Of a DNA stretch of 64,000 bases, positions 45,583 through 54,798 are shown piece after piece. Position 1 is the stretch's first letter; every line of letters begins with the position of its first letter. A program made the translations under genes and the position numbers. The DNA is from Algibacter sp. L1A34 (GTDB lineage: Bacteria; Bacteroidota; Bacteroidia; Flavobacteriales; Flavobacteriaceae). The notes beneath the pieces were generated by a model. That model ran no database searches. It saw nothing but the letters and a program-made list of their open reading frames with translations, and was not told the DNA's origin. The DNA lies in NCBI RefSeq assembly GCF_009796805.1, contig NZ_CP047029.1:496001-560000 (forward strand). The letters run 5' to 3'.

Positions 45583-45611
45583 CAAAGATATAGTCATCAT
45601 CCATTTTTCAA
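45583..45611 (-). promoter_or_regulatory. promoter of the small - strand gene
   Basis: On the - strand TTG (45609-45611), an 18-base spacer and TATCTTTG (45583-45590) match the Bacteroidota promoter. It points at the small ORF with a leader of about 85 bases. I see nothing else in 45612-45802. Confidence 0.55.
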
Positions 45612-45802
45612 AACACTGAAATTAATATATTTGTATGCTTATTTATCTGTTAATTTTGCATCATTTTGGGGTAAAATCAATGTATTGTAAGTAAACTAAA
45701 AAAAAAATCACTAATTAAATAGAAAGAATTTTCTTCCGAATAAAATATTTTTTTTTCGTAAAAACGCTTTAGCAATTAAAAAAATGGCAAAGCATCGATA
45801 AA

Positions 45803-47062
45803 CTAAAAGTACTGACCAATACCAAACACTAAACCTTGTGTAGCGTTTTTAGAAACACCATAGCCATAATCTATTCTAAAAACAGCATTATAGATCTTCT
45901 TATGAAAAAAACGTAACCCAATGCCTGGATAAAGTTTCATATTTTTACTTCTACTAAAATCGGATAGTTCACCACCGGGATTTCGCCAAGAACCAGCATC
46001 TACAAAGGCATTACCTTGCAGAACAAACCAATCTTTTTCAAAAAGTGTGTGGCGGTATTCTGTATTAACGACTATTACACCCGTACCTCTATCTATGGTA
46101 TTCCCTACGCCACGTATATTAACATTGTTATCTACAGAAAACGGTGCAAAAGGGGTATCGTTATTAGATGCTAAACCCAACCGAATTCTATTTGCCCAAT
46201 TGCCTTTTTCCCCAACTCTTTTGAAGAGAAAAAAATCGTTCCAACCAATAAAAAAATCTTCGACACCTTCGCGTCTAGATGTTACAAACTGAAAATTAAA
46301 CTGACTTCTAAATCCCGATATATACTGATAAGAATAATCTAAATTATTAAACTCGTAAATCCCTTTTAAAAGCCATTTAGGTATATTTAGTTCTAATGGA
46401 ACCTCTGGACTTGTTTCCCCGCTTTCGTATTTATAATCTTCAACAAAAGTATTTATCCCAAGTTCTAGTTTGTTGCTAAAATTAAACTCGTACAAGCCAG
46501 AAAGCCCTATAGACTTATTATTATACCGATAATAAGCCGATGTATTATTAAAAAACACCGGTTCTAACGTTGTTAAACTCTGCAAATTAAAAGCCAAACC
46601 TAATTGTTTGGAAAACAAATAAGGTGCTCTAAAATTTAAAGCATAACTATGGAAAACATCTTTTTGATAAAATGCACCAACGGTAATATTTCTTCCTAAG
46701 GCATTAAATTCGGTTAACCCTAATCGATATGCAAATTCATCATTATCGGTTGTATAAATATTTAATGAAGGAATGAGTGTGAAGTTTTCTTCAATACCAT
46801 AAAACACATTATAGCTGCCTTCTTCCGTAGGAAATACTTGATAATACGCATGAGCTACCGAAGGCAAACGTTTTAGGCGCTTAATATCTTGTTCAATAAC
46901 CGTAGAATCTAAAACACTACCACTTTTTATGGAGGCCAAACTTTTTAAAAAAGACGTTTTTAGTTTTTTATTTCCTTGAATTTTTAAATCGGCAATAATA
47001 TGGTTTTGTGAAACACCACTAAAACAGATTAGTAATAAAATAAAGAGTAGTTTTTTTTTCAT
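45803..47062 (-). CDS. BamA/TamA-like outer membrane protein with one POTRA domain
   Basis: A 419-residue protein with a signal peptide (MKKKLLFILLLICFSGVSQ), one POTRA-like domain (IIADLKIQGNKKLKTSFLKSLA, about 20-95) and a 16-strand barrel. NVNIRGVGNTIDRGTGVIVVN corresponds to the (V/I)RG loop that marks the Omp85 superfamily. True BamA has five POTRA domains, so this is a short Omp85 variant, perhaps a patatin-free or TamA-like protein of unknown client. It is the last gene of the - strand operon, and its ATG overlaps the end of the lipoprotein gene. Confidence 0.8.
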   Translation of the reverse strand: MKKKLLFILLLICFSGVSQNHIIADLKIQGNKKLKTSFLKSLASIKSGSVLDSTVIEQDIKRLKRLPSVAHAYYQVFPTEEGSYNVFYGIEENFTLIPSLNIYTTDNDEFAYRLGLTEFNALGRNITVGAFYQKDVFHSYALNFRAPYLFSKQLGLAFNLQSLTTLEPVFFNNTSAYYRYNNKSIGLSGLYEFNFSNKLELGINTFVEDYKYESGETSPEVPLELNIPKWLLKGIYEFNNLDYSYQYISGFRSQFNFQFVTSRREGVEDFFIGWNDFFLFKRVGEKGNWANRIRLGLASNNDTPFAPFSVDNNVNIRGVGNTIDRGTGVIVVNTEYRHTLFEKDWFVLQGNAFVDAGSWRNPGGELSDFSRSKNMKLYPGIGLRFFHKKIYNAVFRIDYGYGVSKNATQGLVFGIGQYF

Positions 47063-47811
47063 TATTTAGCAGCAAATGGCGTCATGATTACTTGGTTTAC
47101 CCAATTATCTAAGCTCACGTCCATTACTGTAAATATATAATTATTTCCTGATATTAAATTTGGTGGTGTATTTGGAGTAATATTTAGCACCACATTATCT
47201 AGTTTATAATATTGAAATTGATTGTTGAATGTATATGTTCCGGAAATTAAATCTGAATCTTCAGTTGACAAAACTTCAAAGAAAATAGCGTTGTTTTCTT
47301 CGGAAATAATATCCCAAGTAAATAAAGGCATTAATGCTTGTTGTTGATTAATACTAACCTCATCGGTCCATAAAGAAGGCTGTTCGTTTTTTTTATTCCG
47401 AATTGGAGTTGCTATCTTTATAGCTTCATCTACATTGTAAACCACAGTAAACCAAGCGCCATTAGACTTGGTTTCAAAAAAACGTAAAGCACCATTAAAA
47501 AGTGGCTGGGTATCTAAATCAATGAATTTATATTCCGAAAAATCTTTGCTATCCACTTCAGATTCATCTGTTTCATATAATTTAAAATTGCTAGCACCTT
47601 CTTCTGGATAAAAATAAACGTAAACAACATTTACATCATTTTCACTACTGGCGGCACACGCAATAACGGTATCTTCTTCGTAAGTTTTATTGTTTAAGAA
47701 TAGAGATAAAATAGTAGCATCATTTATAATTAAATCGCCGACATCATCAGTTGCACAAGAACCAAGAAATAGACATGCAATTACATATTTAAATTTACTT
47801 ATGATCGCCAT
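47062..47811 (-). CDS. putative lipoprotein of unknown function
   Basis: A 249-residue protein that I do not recognise. It has a lipoprotein signal with lipobox LGSC at Cys19 and a beta-rich body with several Trp/Tyr strands. It overlaps the BamA/TamA-like gene by 1 base and the GH113-like gene by 17 bases, so it is tightly coupled to both. A role as an accessory to the barrel protein is possible. Confidence 0.75.
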   Translation of the reverse strand: MAIISKFKYVIACLFLGSCATDDVGDLIINDATILSLFLNNKTYEEDTVIACAASSENDVNVVYVYFYPEEGASNFKLYETDESEVDSKDFSEYKFIDLDTQPLFNGALRFFETKSNGAWFTVVYNVDEAIKIATPIRNKKNEQPSLWTDEVSINQQQALMPLFTWDIISEENNAIFFEVLSTEDSDLISGTYTFNNQFQYYKLDNVVLNITPNTPPNLISGNNYIFTVMDVSLDNWVNQVIMTPFAAK

Positions 47812-48802
47812 AATAAGATTGTATCAACTTTTCTACGGGTTTATTTTGAGGGGTAAATCTAGAATTATTTACGCCGCCCGCTGTTTCGTGATTATGAAAC
47901 CATTTCCAAATAAAACCACCAGCAAACCACTCTTCTTTCCAGAATGTTTTAAATAAAGCTTGAGAGGTATTTGTTTGAGCCTGCAAGTTTACAGAATTCA
48001 TACCCCTATCGCTTCGCCATGGTTCTTTACCAGAATAATCAACACTTCTATAACCAAACTCGGTAAATAATATAGGCTTCTTAAATACTTCTGATGTGCT
48101 TTTAATAACCGCTTTATGCACTTTCCAATTAGACATGCACTCTTCTAAAGTTGGTGTTTTAGTTTCACTAACCGGAAAATAGGCGTCTATACCAATATAA
48201 TCTAACTCATCCCAAAAAGGTGTTCTTTTAAACTCATCCCAATTAGCTGCATAGGTAAGTTTACCTTTATAAATATCTTTAATTTTCGCAATTAAACCTA
48301 CCCAATACTCAGGTCTTTGAGCTATAAATTTTTCTAATTCTGTACCTATGCAAAAAATCTCGGCATGTAATTCTTCTGCTAACTTGGCATATTCTAAAAT
48401 AAACTTAGAGTACGATTGTTCGAAAACTTGCCAATTCTCTTCATTTGCCATTTCAATATGGCCAGTATATATCCCATGACTCACCCAAATTTGAGGCTTC
48501 AGCATTATTTTGATGTCTTGTTTTCGTAATTCAAGAGCATATTGCTTAGAGCCATTTCTAGTTTCTCCAAGCCATTGCCTTTGGGTATTAAACTTAATTT
48601 CCGGATGCGCAATATCCCTAATAAAGCCAAAAGGCATAATCGCAGCAAAATTGGCGTTTACTTTTACAACAGGCATAACATTAACCTGAGAAATAGCTTC
48701 TCTGGATGCCACAAAGCTTACGCCGTTAATTTTTTGTGGTTGGGCGTTGCAAGACTGTAGAAGCATTACTGCAACTAGAATTAAGAGTATTTCTCTTTTC
48801 AT
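47795..48802 (-). CDS. glycoside hydrolase TIM-barrel lipoprotein, GH113-like
   Basis: A 335-residue lipoprotein (lipobox LQSC, Cys18) with a TIM barrel of clan GH-A type. QWLGETRNGSKQYALELRKQ, then FCIGTELEKF gives the candidate acid/base Glu155 and KPILFTEFGYRSVD the candidate nucleophile Glu248. GH113 proteins cleave beta-mannans; relatives of unknown specificity are common in Flavobacteriia and are often called GTA TIM-barrel-like. FIWKWFHNHETAGG closes the barrel. It is in operon with the lipoprotein and barrel genes rather than with a SusC/D pair. Confidence 0.82.
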   Translation of the reverse strand: MKREILLILVAVMLLQSCNAQPQKINGVSFVASREAISQVNVMPVVKVNANFAAIMPFGFIRDIAHPEIKFNTQRQWLGETRNGSKQYALELRKQDIKIMLKPQIWVSHGIYTGHIEMANEENWQVFEQSYSKFILEYAKLAEELHAEIFCIGTELEKFIAQRPEYWVGLIAKIKDIYKGKLTYAANWDEFKRTPFWDELDYIGIDAYFPVSETKTPTLEECMSNWKVHKAVIKSTSEVFKKPILFTEFGYRSVDYSGKEPWRSDRGMNSVNLQAQTNTSQALFKTFWKEEWFAGGFIWKWFHNHETAGGVNNSRFTPQNKPVEKLIQSYYGDHK

Positions 48803-48838
48803 TTAAAAAGTTTTTTTAACTTCTAAAATAACTAATCA

Positions 48839-49723
48839 TTAAAACAATGCTCTTAAACCTATGTTAAATGATTGTCCTAAGCCCGTATCATTACCTCTTA
48901 CAAAGCCTGTATAAAGGGTTTCTACATTAAGAACATCTGTTAATTGATATTTTAAACCACCACCAAGTGCTGTAAAATCTTGAGAGAAATCATTTCCAGC
49001 ATCAATTAATTGTGAGTGTTGTATCAACCCTAAAACAGTAAACTTAGAACTTGGGAAATAACTTAAAAACACGCCAGGTGTTAAACGTACGCTATTGTTT
49101 GCAAAACTATCTTCTTTTTTTCCGAAGTTATATTCCGAATTAAGTTCTGAAAACAATTGCCATTTTCCACCAGAAAAACTGTAATCATAGAAAAAACGAT
49201 TCTGGAATATGAATCCTTTTTGATCTAGATACACACCGTTTTCAGTTTCATTATCTATTAAAGGAATATGAAAAGCCGTTTGAATGGTAAAATTACCAAC
49301 ACCCTTAATAGGATTAAATTTTATTGCTGGTGCGAAAGACGTTAAACCAGAACGTGCAGAGTTTGTTTCTCCATCAAATTTAAAAACATCTAAAGCGTCT
49401 CTACCTCCAACAACATTGGAACGAAACTCTAATAACAAACCAACATTTAATTTACTGTTAGCTGAAATACCTGTAAAAACATCTAGAGTGGAGGTGAAAA
49501 AAGTATTTCTTGGTATATCTTGTTTTTTACCATTCGGACCAAATAAATCTTTAGTTTCGGTATATAAATTATTAAACCACTTAATATCCCATTGCCCACT
49601 ACTTAATAGTTTTGATGGTGTATAGGTTTGTATATTACTTCTTTTATTTTCAGTTGTATCTTCCTGGGCAAACCCCACTAAAGACATAGTTAATAGTAAA
49701 GTTGTTAGTATTTTTTTCATCAT
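48839..49723 (-). CDS. predicted outer membrane beta-barrel protein
   Basis: A 294-residue protein with a signal peptide (MMKKILTTLLLTMSLVGFAQ) and a series of alternating beta strands ending RALF with a terminal Phe, as in outer membrane barrels. GQWDIKWFNNLYTETKD and RLTPGVFLSYFPSSKFTVLG are its best-conserved-looking parts. I cannot assign a family with certainty. It lies 36 bases upstream of the GH113-like gene and 20 bases downstream of the DUF547 gene. Confidence 0.75.
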   Translation of the reverse strand: MMKKILTTLLLTMSLVGFAQEDTTENKRSNIQTYTPSKLLSSGQWDIKWFNNLYTETKDLFGPNGKKQDIPRNTFFTSTLDVFTGISANSKLNVGLLLEFRSNVVGGRDALDVFKFDGETNSARSGLTSFAPAIKFNPIKGVGNFTIQTAFHIPLIDNETENGVYLDQKGFIFQNRFFYDYSFSGGKWQLFSELNSEYNFGKKEDSFANNSVRLTPGVFLSYFPSSKFTVLGLIQHSQLIDAGNDFSQDFTALGGGLKYQLTDVLNVETLYTGFVRGNDTGLGQSFNIGLRALF

Positions 49724-49743
49724 TATGTGTTTTATAATTAGTA

Positions 49744-50460
49744 TTAAAGCGCGTTAGTTTTCCAGTTGTAAGGAAAGTAACTCAGTTTATAATCGGCAGG
49801 GATTTTTTCGGTTCTATAAAGGTTAATAAAGTCTATTTCATTTTTTCCATTCATGGTAAAATCACCTTTATACCATTCCATAATTTGAGAAGCTTCTACA
49901 CGAAGCTTTTTAACATTTACCTTTAAAAAGCTTCCATTTATAGCTAATTTAGTTTGCTTCGTCATTTGGTTATTTAACGTTTTTGGTAAATACGCTTTAC
50001 TAATTAATGGTGGGCAACCTATAGCACCACAAACTAATACAAAATGAAATCTAGCATCCTTGAAAGCCTCTCGTAAAAGTTTATTTTCAATATCATTCAA
50101 TGTGATATTTTTACCTCCTAAAGCATGTGTTGTTTTATCAAAAAAACCTTTTTTATCTAAAGGAGAATTTAAAGGATAGTTATCCATTATTCCTTTTATT
50201 ACGGACAAGTTATAGGCATTTATCCAGAATGCTTGGTATACATTAGCATCATTTTTAGAAACTGTAATACCTTCAGCTAAGCTTAAAACCTCATCTAATT
50301 GAGCTTGATCGGCATTTATTTTAGAATAATCAACTTTTCCGTTAACCACGTATTCTTTAAAAAAAGAATCGGCCTTTAAAAAGAAATCATTCGTGTTTTG
50401 AGCAAAACTTGCAAACGACAATAAACATATGGTTGCAGTAATAATAATTTTATTTTTCAT
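49744..50460 (-). CDS. DUF547 domain exported protein
   Basis: A 238-residue protein with a signal peptide (MKNKIIITATICLLSFASFAQ) and a DUF547 domain: YVVNGKVDYSKINA, VYQAFWINAYNLSVIKGIMDNYP and FHFVLVCGAIGCPPL with the conserved Cys pair. It is the first gene of the - strand operon running to 45803. The related protein at 37455-38351 is a lipoprotein; this one is not. It lies 203 bases from the divergent FAD-oxidoreductase operon. Confidence 0.9.
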   Translation of the reverse strand: MKNKIIITATICLLSFASFAQNTNDFFLKADSFFKEYVVNGKVDYSKINADQAQLDEVLSLAEGITVSKNDANVYQAFWINAYNLSVIKGIMDNYPLNSPLDKKGFFDKTTHALGGKNITLNDIENKLLREAFKDARFHFVLVCGAIGCPPLISKAYLPKTLNNQMTKQTKLAINGSFLKVNVKKLRVEASQIMEWYKGDFTMNGKNEIDFINLYRTEKIPADYKLSYFPYNWKTNAL

Positions 50461-50663
50461 ACTATAAATTTTAATAATTCAAAATAACAACTCTTTTTTT
50501 TATTGAATTGTTAGCCATCTTACATTTTACAAAAGCTTCTATCAAAGTCCATTAAACTTAAAGCTCCTTACATCTAGATACCTATTTAAAATGATTATAA
50601 ACTAATACTTCAAGTTAAGTTCCTATCTTTAAAACGACCTAAAGAAACACAATTCTAAAAATT

Positions 50664-52007
50664 ATGGAACATATTGTTATAATCGGGAATGGAATTTCGG
50701 GTGTTACCGCAGCGCGACACATTAGAAAACTTTCTGATAAAAAAATCACTATTATATCGGCTGAAACCGAATATTTTTTCTCTCGAACAGCTCTTATGTA
50801 TGTATACATGGGACACATGACGTTTGAACACACACAACCCTATGAAAATTGGTTTTGGGAAAAGAATAGAATAGAACTAAAAAAAGCTTTTGTTAAAACA
50901 GTTGAGACTGAAAACAAAACGCTTCATTTTGAAGATGGTGGTTCTTTAACTTACGATAAGCTCATTATAGCTACAGGAAGTAAACCTAACAAATTTGGTT
51001 GGCCTGGTCAAGATCTAGATGGCGTTATGGGCATGTACCATAAGCAAGATTTAGAAAATCTAGAAAAATATGCACCAGATAATAAGGTTTGTAAACGAGC
51101 CGTAATTGTTGGAGGTGGATTAATTGGCATTGAAATGGCCGAAATGTTGCACTCGCGGTATATTCCAGTAACATTTTTAGTAAGAGAAGATAGCTTTTGG
51201 AATGGTGTGTTACCTGAAGGTGAAAGCAAAATGATAAACCGTGAAATTTTAAGTAGCGGAATAGATTTACGTCTTTCTACAAACTTAAAAGAAATAGTTG
51301 CCGATGAAAACGGTAATGTTAAATCGGTTATTATTGATGAAACAGGAGAAGAACTTTCTTGTAACGTTGTTGGTTTAACCGCTGGAGTTGCTCCAAATAT
51401 AGACTTTATAAGAGATTCTGGTATTGAAATAGGACGCGGTATAAAAGTGAATCGTTACCTAGAAACTAATGTAGAAGGTGTTTACGCTATTGGTGATTGT
51501 GCCGAGCAACATGAAGGTATTGATCAACGTCGCCCTATTGAAGCTGTTTGGTATACTGGCCGTATGATGGGAGAAACCTTAGCACAAACTATTTGCGATA
51601 ATAAAACACAATATAAACCTGGCCATTGGTTTAACTCTGCCAAGTTTATCGATATAGAGTACCAAACCTATGGTTGGGTTTGGGCGCAAGCCAAAGACCA
51701 TGAATCTCGTTTTTATTGGGAACATGAAGATGGAAAAAAATGTATTCATATTAATTACGATAAAACCACTCGAGAATTTATTGGTATTAACAATTTCGGA
51801 ATACGAATGCGTCACGAATTTTTCGACAAGATTTTAAATGAAAAGCACACGGTAGATTATGTTTTAGAACATTTAGCCGATGCTAATTTCGATCCTGAAT
51901 TTTATAAACTTCACGAAAAGGAAATCGTTGCGAAATTCAACCAAGAAAACAATACTAACATTCAATTAAAAAAGAAAAGCTGGAAACGTATTTTTAGCAA
52001 AGCATAA
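50664..52007 (+). CDS. NAD(P)/FAD-dependent oxidoreductase
   Basis: A 447-residue flavoprotein of the pyridine-nucleotide-disulfide type without the redox disulfide. The FAD motif VIIGNGISGVTAARHIRK is at the N-terminus, the second Rossmann motif VIVGGGLIGIEMAEML near residue 150, and the FAD-ribityl block YAIGDCAEQHE near 275. It resembles the reductase part of nitrite reductase NirB and rubredoxin reductases. It probably takes electrons from NAD(P)H and passes them to the membrane iron-sulfur protein whose gene starts 4 bases later. Confidence 0.88.
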   Translation: MEHIVIIGNGISGVTAARHIRKLSDKKITIISAETEYFFSRTALMYVYMGHMTFEHTQPYENWFWEKNRIELKKAFVKTVETENKTLHFEDGGSLTYDKLIIATGSKPNKFGWPGQDLDGVMGMYHKQDLENLEKYAPDNKVCKRAVIVGGGLIGIEMAEMLHSRYIPVTFLVREDSFWNGVLPEGESKMINREILSSGIDLRLSTNLKEIVADENGNVKSVIIDETGEELSCNVVGLTAGVAPNIDFIRDSGIEIGRGIKVNRYLETNVEGVYAIGDCAEQHEGIDQRRPIEAVWYTGRMMGETLAQTICDNKTQYKPGHWFNSAKFIDIEYQTYGWVWAQAKDHESRFYWEHEDGKKCIHINYDKTTREFIGINNFGIRMRHEFFDKILNEKHTVDYVLEHLADANFDPEFYKLHEKEIVAKFNQENNTNIQLKKKSWKRIFSKA

Positions 52008-52010
52008 GAT

Positions 52011-53633
52011 ATGAAAGCAATAAAACAAACCGGTTTAGTCCTTTTTCTATTAGGACTTGCCATATTTATAGGATCTATTTTCACAGGTTCTTTCAGTTTA
52101 AAACAAGCTGAGCTGGATACTTTTTTAAAGGAGAAAAACTATAAAAGCAGCATTATTGGGCCAGAATTACAAAAAGCACTTGTAACCTCCGAGGGTTTAA
52201 ATATTTTTCAATTTTCTAGTCGTGTTATAAATGCATACAAGGTTTCTAATGCTCATTATGATGATCTTATTAAAAAATATGATGCTGAAAAAAATTGGGA
52301 CGAAAAAGGAAAACAATTTCAATATAAAATTTCGGGTAAACCGCATAGCTTAAGTTTTTCTCTCGCAAAAACAGCAGGTAAAGGCCCTGCTCCAGATAGC
52401 ACAGGACTTATGTGGTTTTTAACGTTTGGGTTAGCCATTTTTGGAGCTCTTATGTTTATGCTTCCTGATATTATTTTATTAGGAAAACCAGGCATTAAAA
52501 ACAACGGTATCTTTTTAAACGCGGCTACAAACCGCGGCTGGATTGGTTGGTTTGCTTTTATCTTTTTAGTTACTTTTTATATTCTACTTTATTTCTTTCC
52601 AGATTTTATAGTAAACTGGGTCTATTTAGTAGACCCAATTAGTAAATCTATAAGTGGAAACCCTGCAAGTCAATGGTTTTTATATGGCTTTTTATACTGT
52701 ACAGTAATGTCGGTAATGGCTGTTAGAATGTACATAAAATACCGCCATAACAAATATCAAATATTAAGAACGACTTCGGTTTTATTCTTCCAAATTGTAT
52801 TTGCTTTCTTAATTCCAGAAATTTTAGTTCGTTTCGAGAAACCTTGGTACGATTTTAAAAATGCTTTCCCTTTAGATTACGATTTTTTCTTCAGATGGAA
52901 TTTAGACGAACTTCTTGCTAGTGGTGCCTTTGGTTTATTCATTTTAGTTTGGGGTGTTGTTTTAACTATTGTTGTTGTACCAGTTATGGTTTATTTCTTC
53001 GGAAAAAGATGGTATTGTTCTTGGGTTTGTGGTTGCGGTGGTTTGGCTGAAACTTTAGGAGATCCATACAGACAACTTTCTAGTAAAACATTACTTTCAT
53101 GGAGAATGGAGCGTATTATAATTCACTCTGTACTTGTTTTTGTTCTCGTGATGACAGGTTTTGCTTTATACACTTTCTTTTCAGGCTCTGGAGAAGTGCT
53201 AGGTATTAAAACACAAACTATACAAGATATTTATGGCTTTTTAATAGGCTCTATTTTTGCCGGTGTTATTGGTACAGGCTTCTACCCTATTTTCGGTAAC
53301 CGTGTTTGGTGTCGTTTTGGATGTCCGTTAGCTGCATATTTAGGTTTTGTACAACGTTTTAAATCTAGATTTCGAATTACTACAAATGGAGGACAATGTA
53401 TTTCTTGTGGAAACTGTTCTACTTATTGCGAGCAAGGTATTGATGTTAGAGCTTATGCTCAAAAAGGAGAAAATATTGTACGCTCTAGTTGTGTAGGTTG
53501 TGGAGTTTGTTCTGCTGTTTGCCCAAGAGGTGTTTTAAAATTAGAAAACGGACCAGAAGAAGGACGTATTAATCCAACAGATGTTTTACTTGGTAACGAT
53601 GTTGACTTAATGGATTTAGTAAATAAAAAATAA
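52011..53633 (+). CDS. NosR/NapH-like membrane 4Fe-4S protein
   Basis: A 540-residue membrane protein with about six helices. Cysteine motifs of NosR/NapH/CcoG type are seen: WYCSWVCGCGGLAETLGDPY (about residue 340), WCRFGCPLAAYLG (about 440), then two clusters CISCGNCSTYCEQG and CVGCGVCSAVCPRG near the C-terminus. It should carry electrons between a quinone or flavoprotein partner and an outside acceptor. No nitrous-oxide or nitrate reductase gene is nearby. Its stop overlaps the start of the YwqK-repeat gene (TAATGA). Confidence 0.88.
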   Translation: MKAIKQTGLVLFLLGLAIFIGSIFTGSFSLKQAELDTFLKEKNYKSSIIGPELQKALVTSEGLNIFQFSSRVINAYKVSNAHYDDLIKKYDAEKNWDEKGKQFQYKISGKPHSLSFSLAKTAGKGPAPDSTGLMWFLTFGLAIFGALMFMLPDIILLGKPGIKNNGIFLNAATNRGWIGWFAFIFLVTFYILLYFFPDFIVNWVYLVDPISKSISGNPASQWFLYGFLYCTVMSVMAVRMYIKYRHNKYQILRTTSVLFFQIVFAFLIPEILVRFEKPWYDFKNAFPLDYDFFFRWNLDELLASGAFGLFILVWGVVLTIVVVPVMVYFFGKRWYCSWVCGCGGLAETLGDPYRQLSSKTLLSWRMERIIIHSVLVFVLVMTGFALYTFFSGSGEVLGIKTQTIQDIYGFLIGSIFAGVIGTGFYPIFGNRVWCRFGCPLAAYLGFVQRFKSRFRITTNGGQCISCGNCSTYCEQGIDVRAYAQKGENIVRSSCVGCGVCSAVCPRGVLKLENGPEEGRINPTDVLLGNDVDLMDLVNKK

Positions 53634-54109
53634 TGAAATATATCTGCTACCTGCTTTTAGTTTCTATGTCTTTCAATAAGTCTGACAATGAAGCTTATGT
53701 AAAAACATTTTACGAAAACGGAAGTTTAGAATCTGAAGGCTGGGTTAAGCAAGATAAAAAAGAAGATTATTGGAAGTTTTACTACGATAATGGTCAAATT
53801 AAAAAAGAAGGTCATTTTTCAAACAGTAATCCTATAGAATATTGGTATTTTTACGCCCCAAATGGATTAAAAGAAAGCGAAGGCCACTTTGTTAACGGAA
53901 AAAAAACAAATTGGTGGGTGTTTTATGACCATTCAGGACAGGTTAACCACAAGTGTCAACTTAAATTTAATCAGAAAAATGGGTATTGCTTAAAGTATAA
54001 AAACGGCGATATTATTTCTGCTAGCAAATACAATGCTGGTAAAAAAATTAAAGAATGGTACAACCTAAAAGATTTTAAAAAAGAAAACAACCTACTTAAT
54101 TTAAGATGA
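53633..54109 (+). CDS. YwqK/MORN-type repeat protein
   Basis: A 158-residue protein with an N-terminal hydrophobic segment (probable weak signal) and about four repeats of the pattern FYENGSLESEGxV / YYDNGQIKKEGHF / YAPNGLKESEGHF / YDHSGQVNHK. Such repeats form a beta-sheet ribbon. They are often annotated as toxin-antitoxin YwqK antitoxin, but there is no toxin gene here. Its ATG overlaps the stop of the 4Fe-4S gene, and it overlaps the next GT2 gene by 4 bases. Confidence 0.85.
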   Translation: MKYICYLLLVSMSFNKSDNEAYVKTFYENGSLESEGWVKQDKKEDYWKFYYDNGQIKKEGHFSNSNPIEYWYFYAPNGLKESEGHFVNGKKTNWWVFYDHSGQVNHKCQLKFNQKNGYCLKYKNGDIISASKYNAGKKIKEWYNLKDFKKENNLLNLR

Positions 54110-54798
54110 CCCAAATAAAAGTCATAATTCCTGCATACAACGAAGCAGATTCTATTACACACGTTATTAAAGCCATTCCTCAAATTGTTGACGAAGTTAT
54201 TGTGGTAAGCAATAACTCTACCGATGATACAGAAATTAATGCAAAAAATGCAGGTGCCACCGTTTTAAAAGAAACAAACAAAGGCTATGGATATGCTTGT
54301 TTAAAAGGCATGACGTATATTGCGAACCAAACTAATAAACCAGACATTATTGTGTTTTTAGATGGTGATTATAGTGATTACCCCGAAGAACTCACTAAAA
54401 TAGTTACACCTATAATTAATGATAATTTAGATTTTGTTATTGGAGCACGTGTAAAAGAATTAAGAGAAGTTGGGTCTATGACTATGCCACAAGTTTTCGG
54501 AAATTGGCTCGCAACAACCTTAATGAGTTTGTTTTTCAATGCAAAATTTACTGACCTTGGTCCATTTAGAGCCATTAAATATGATAAGCTACTGACACTT
54601 AACATGGAAGACAAAACCTATGGCTGGACAGTAGAGATGCAATTAAAGGTTTTAAAGCAAAAACTATCATACATTGAAATACCTGTTAATTATAGAAACA
54701 GAATAGGCGTTTCAAAAGTGTCTGGCACGGTAAAAGGTGCTATATTTGCAGGCGTAAAAATCTTGGGATGGATTTTTAAATACAGTATAAAAAAATGA
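54106..54798 (+). CDS. GT2 glycosyltransferase, dolichyl/polyprenyl-phosphate mannosyltransferase-like
   Basis: A 230-residue GT-A enzyme with KVIIPAYNEADSITHVI, EVIVVSNNSTDDT, GYGYACLKGM, FLDGDYSDYPEEL (metal-binding DGD) and DLGPFRAIKYDKLL. This is the DPM1/GtrB-like subgroup; members transfer a sugar to polyprenyl phosphate or to a lipid. The C-terminus has one weak hydrophobic segment only. It overlaps both neighbours by 4 bases. Confidence 0.88.
   Translation: MTQIKVIIPAYNEADSITHVIKAIPQIVDEVIVVSNNSTDDTEINAKNAGATVLKETNKGYGYACLKGMTYIANQTNKPDIIVFLDGDYSDYPEELTKIVTPIINDNLDFVIGARVKELREVGSMTMPQVFGNWLATTLMSLFFNAKFTDLGPFRAIKYDKLLTLNMEDKTYGWTVEMQLKVLKQKLSYIEIPVNYRNRIGVSKVSGTVKGAIFAGVKILGWIFKYSIKK

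Noticed and set aside
53633-54109. YwqK-repeat gene as an antitoxin of a toxin-antitoxin pair
   Set aside because: No small toxin gene lies beside it; it overlaps a 4Fe-4S gene and a glycosyltransferase gene. The antitoxin name comes from the repeat family only.
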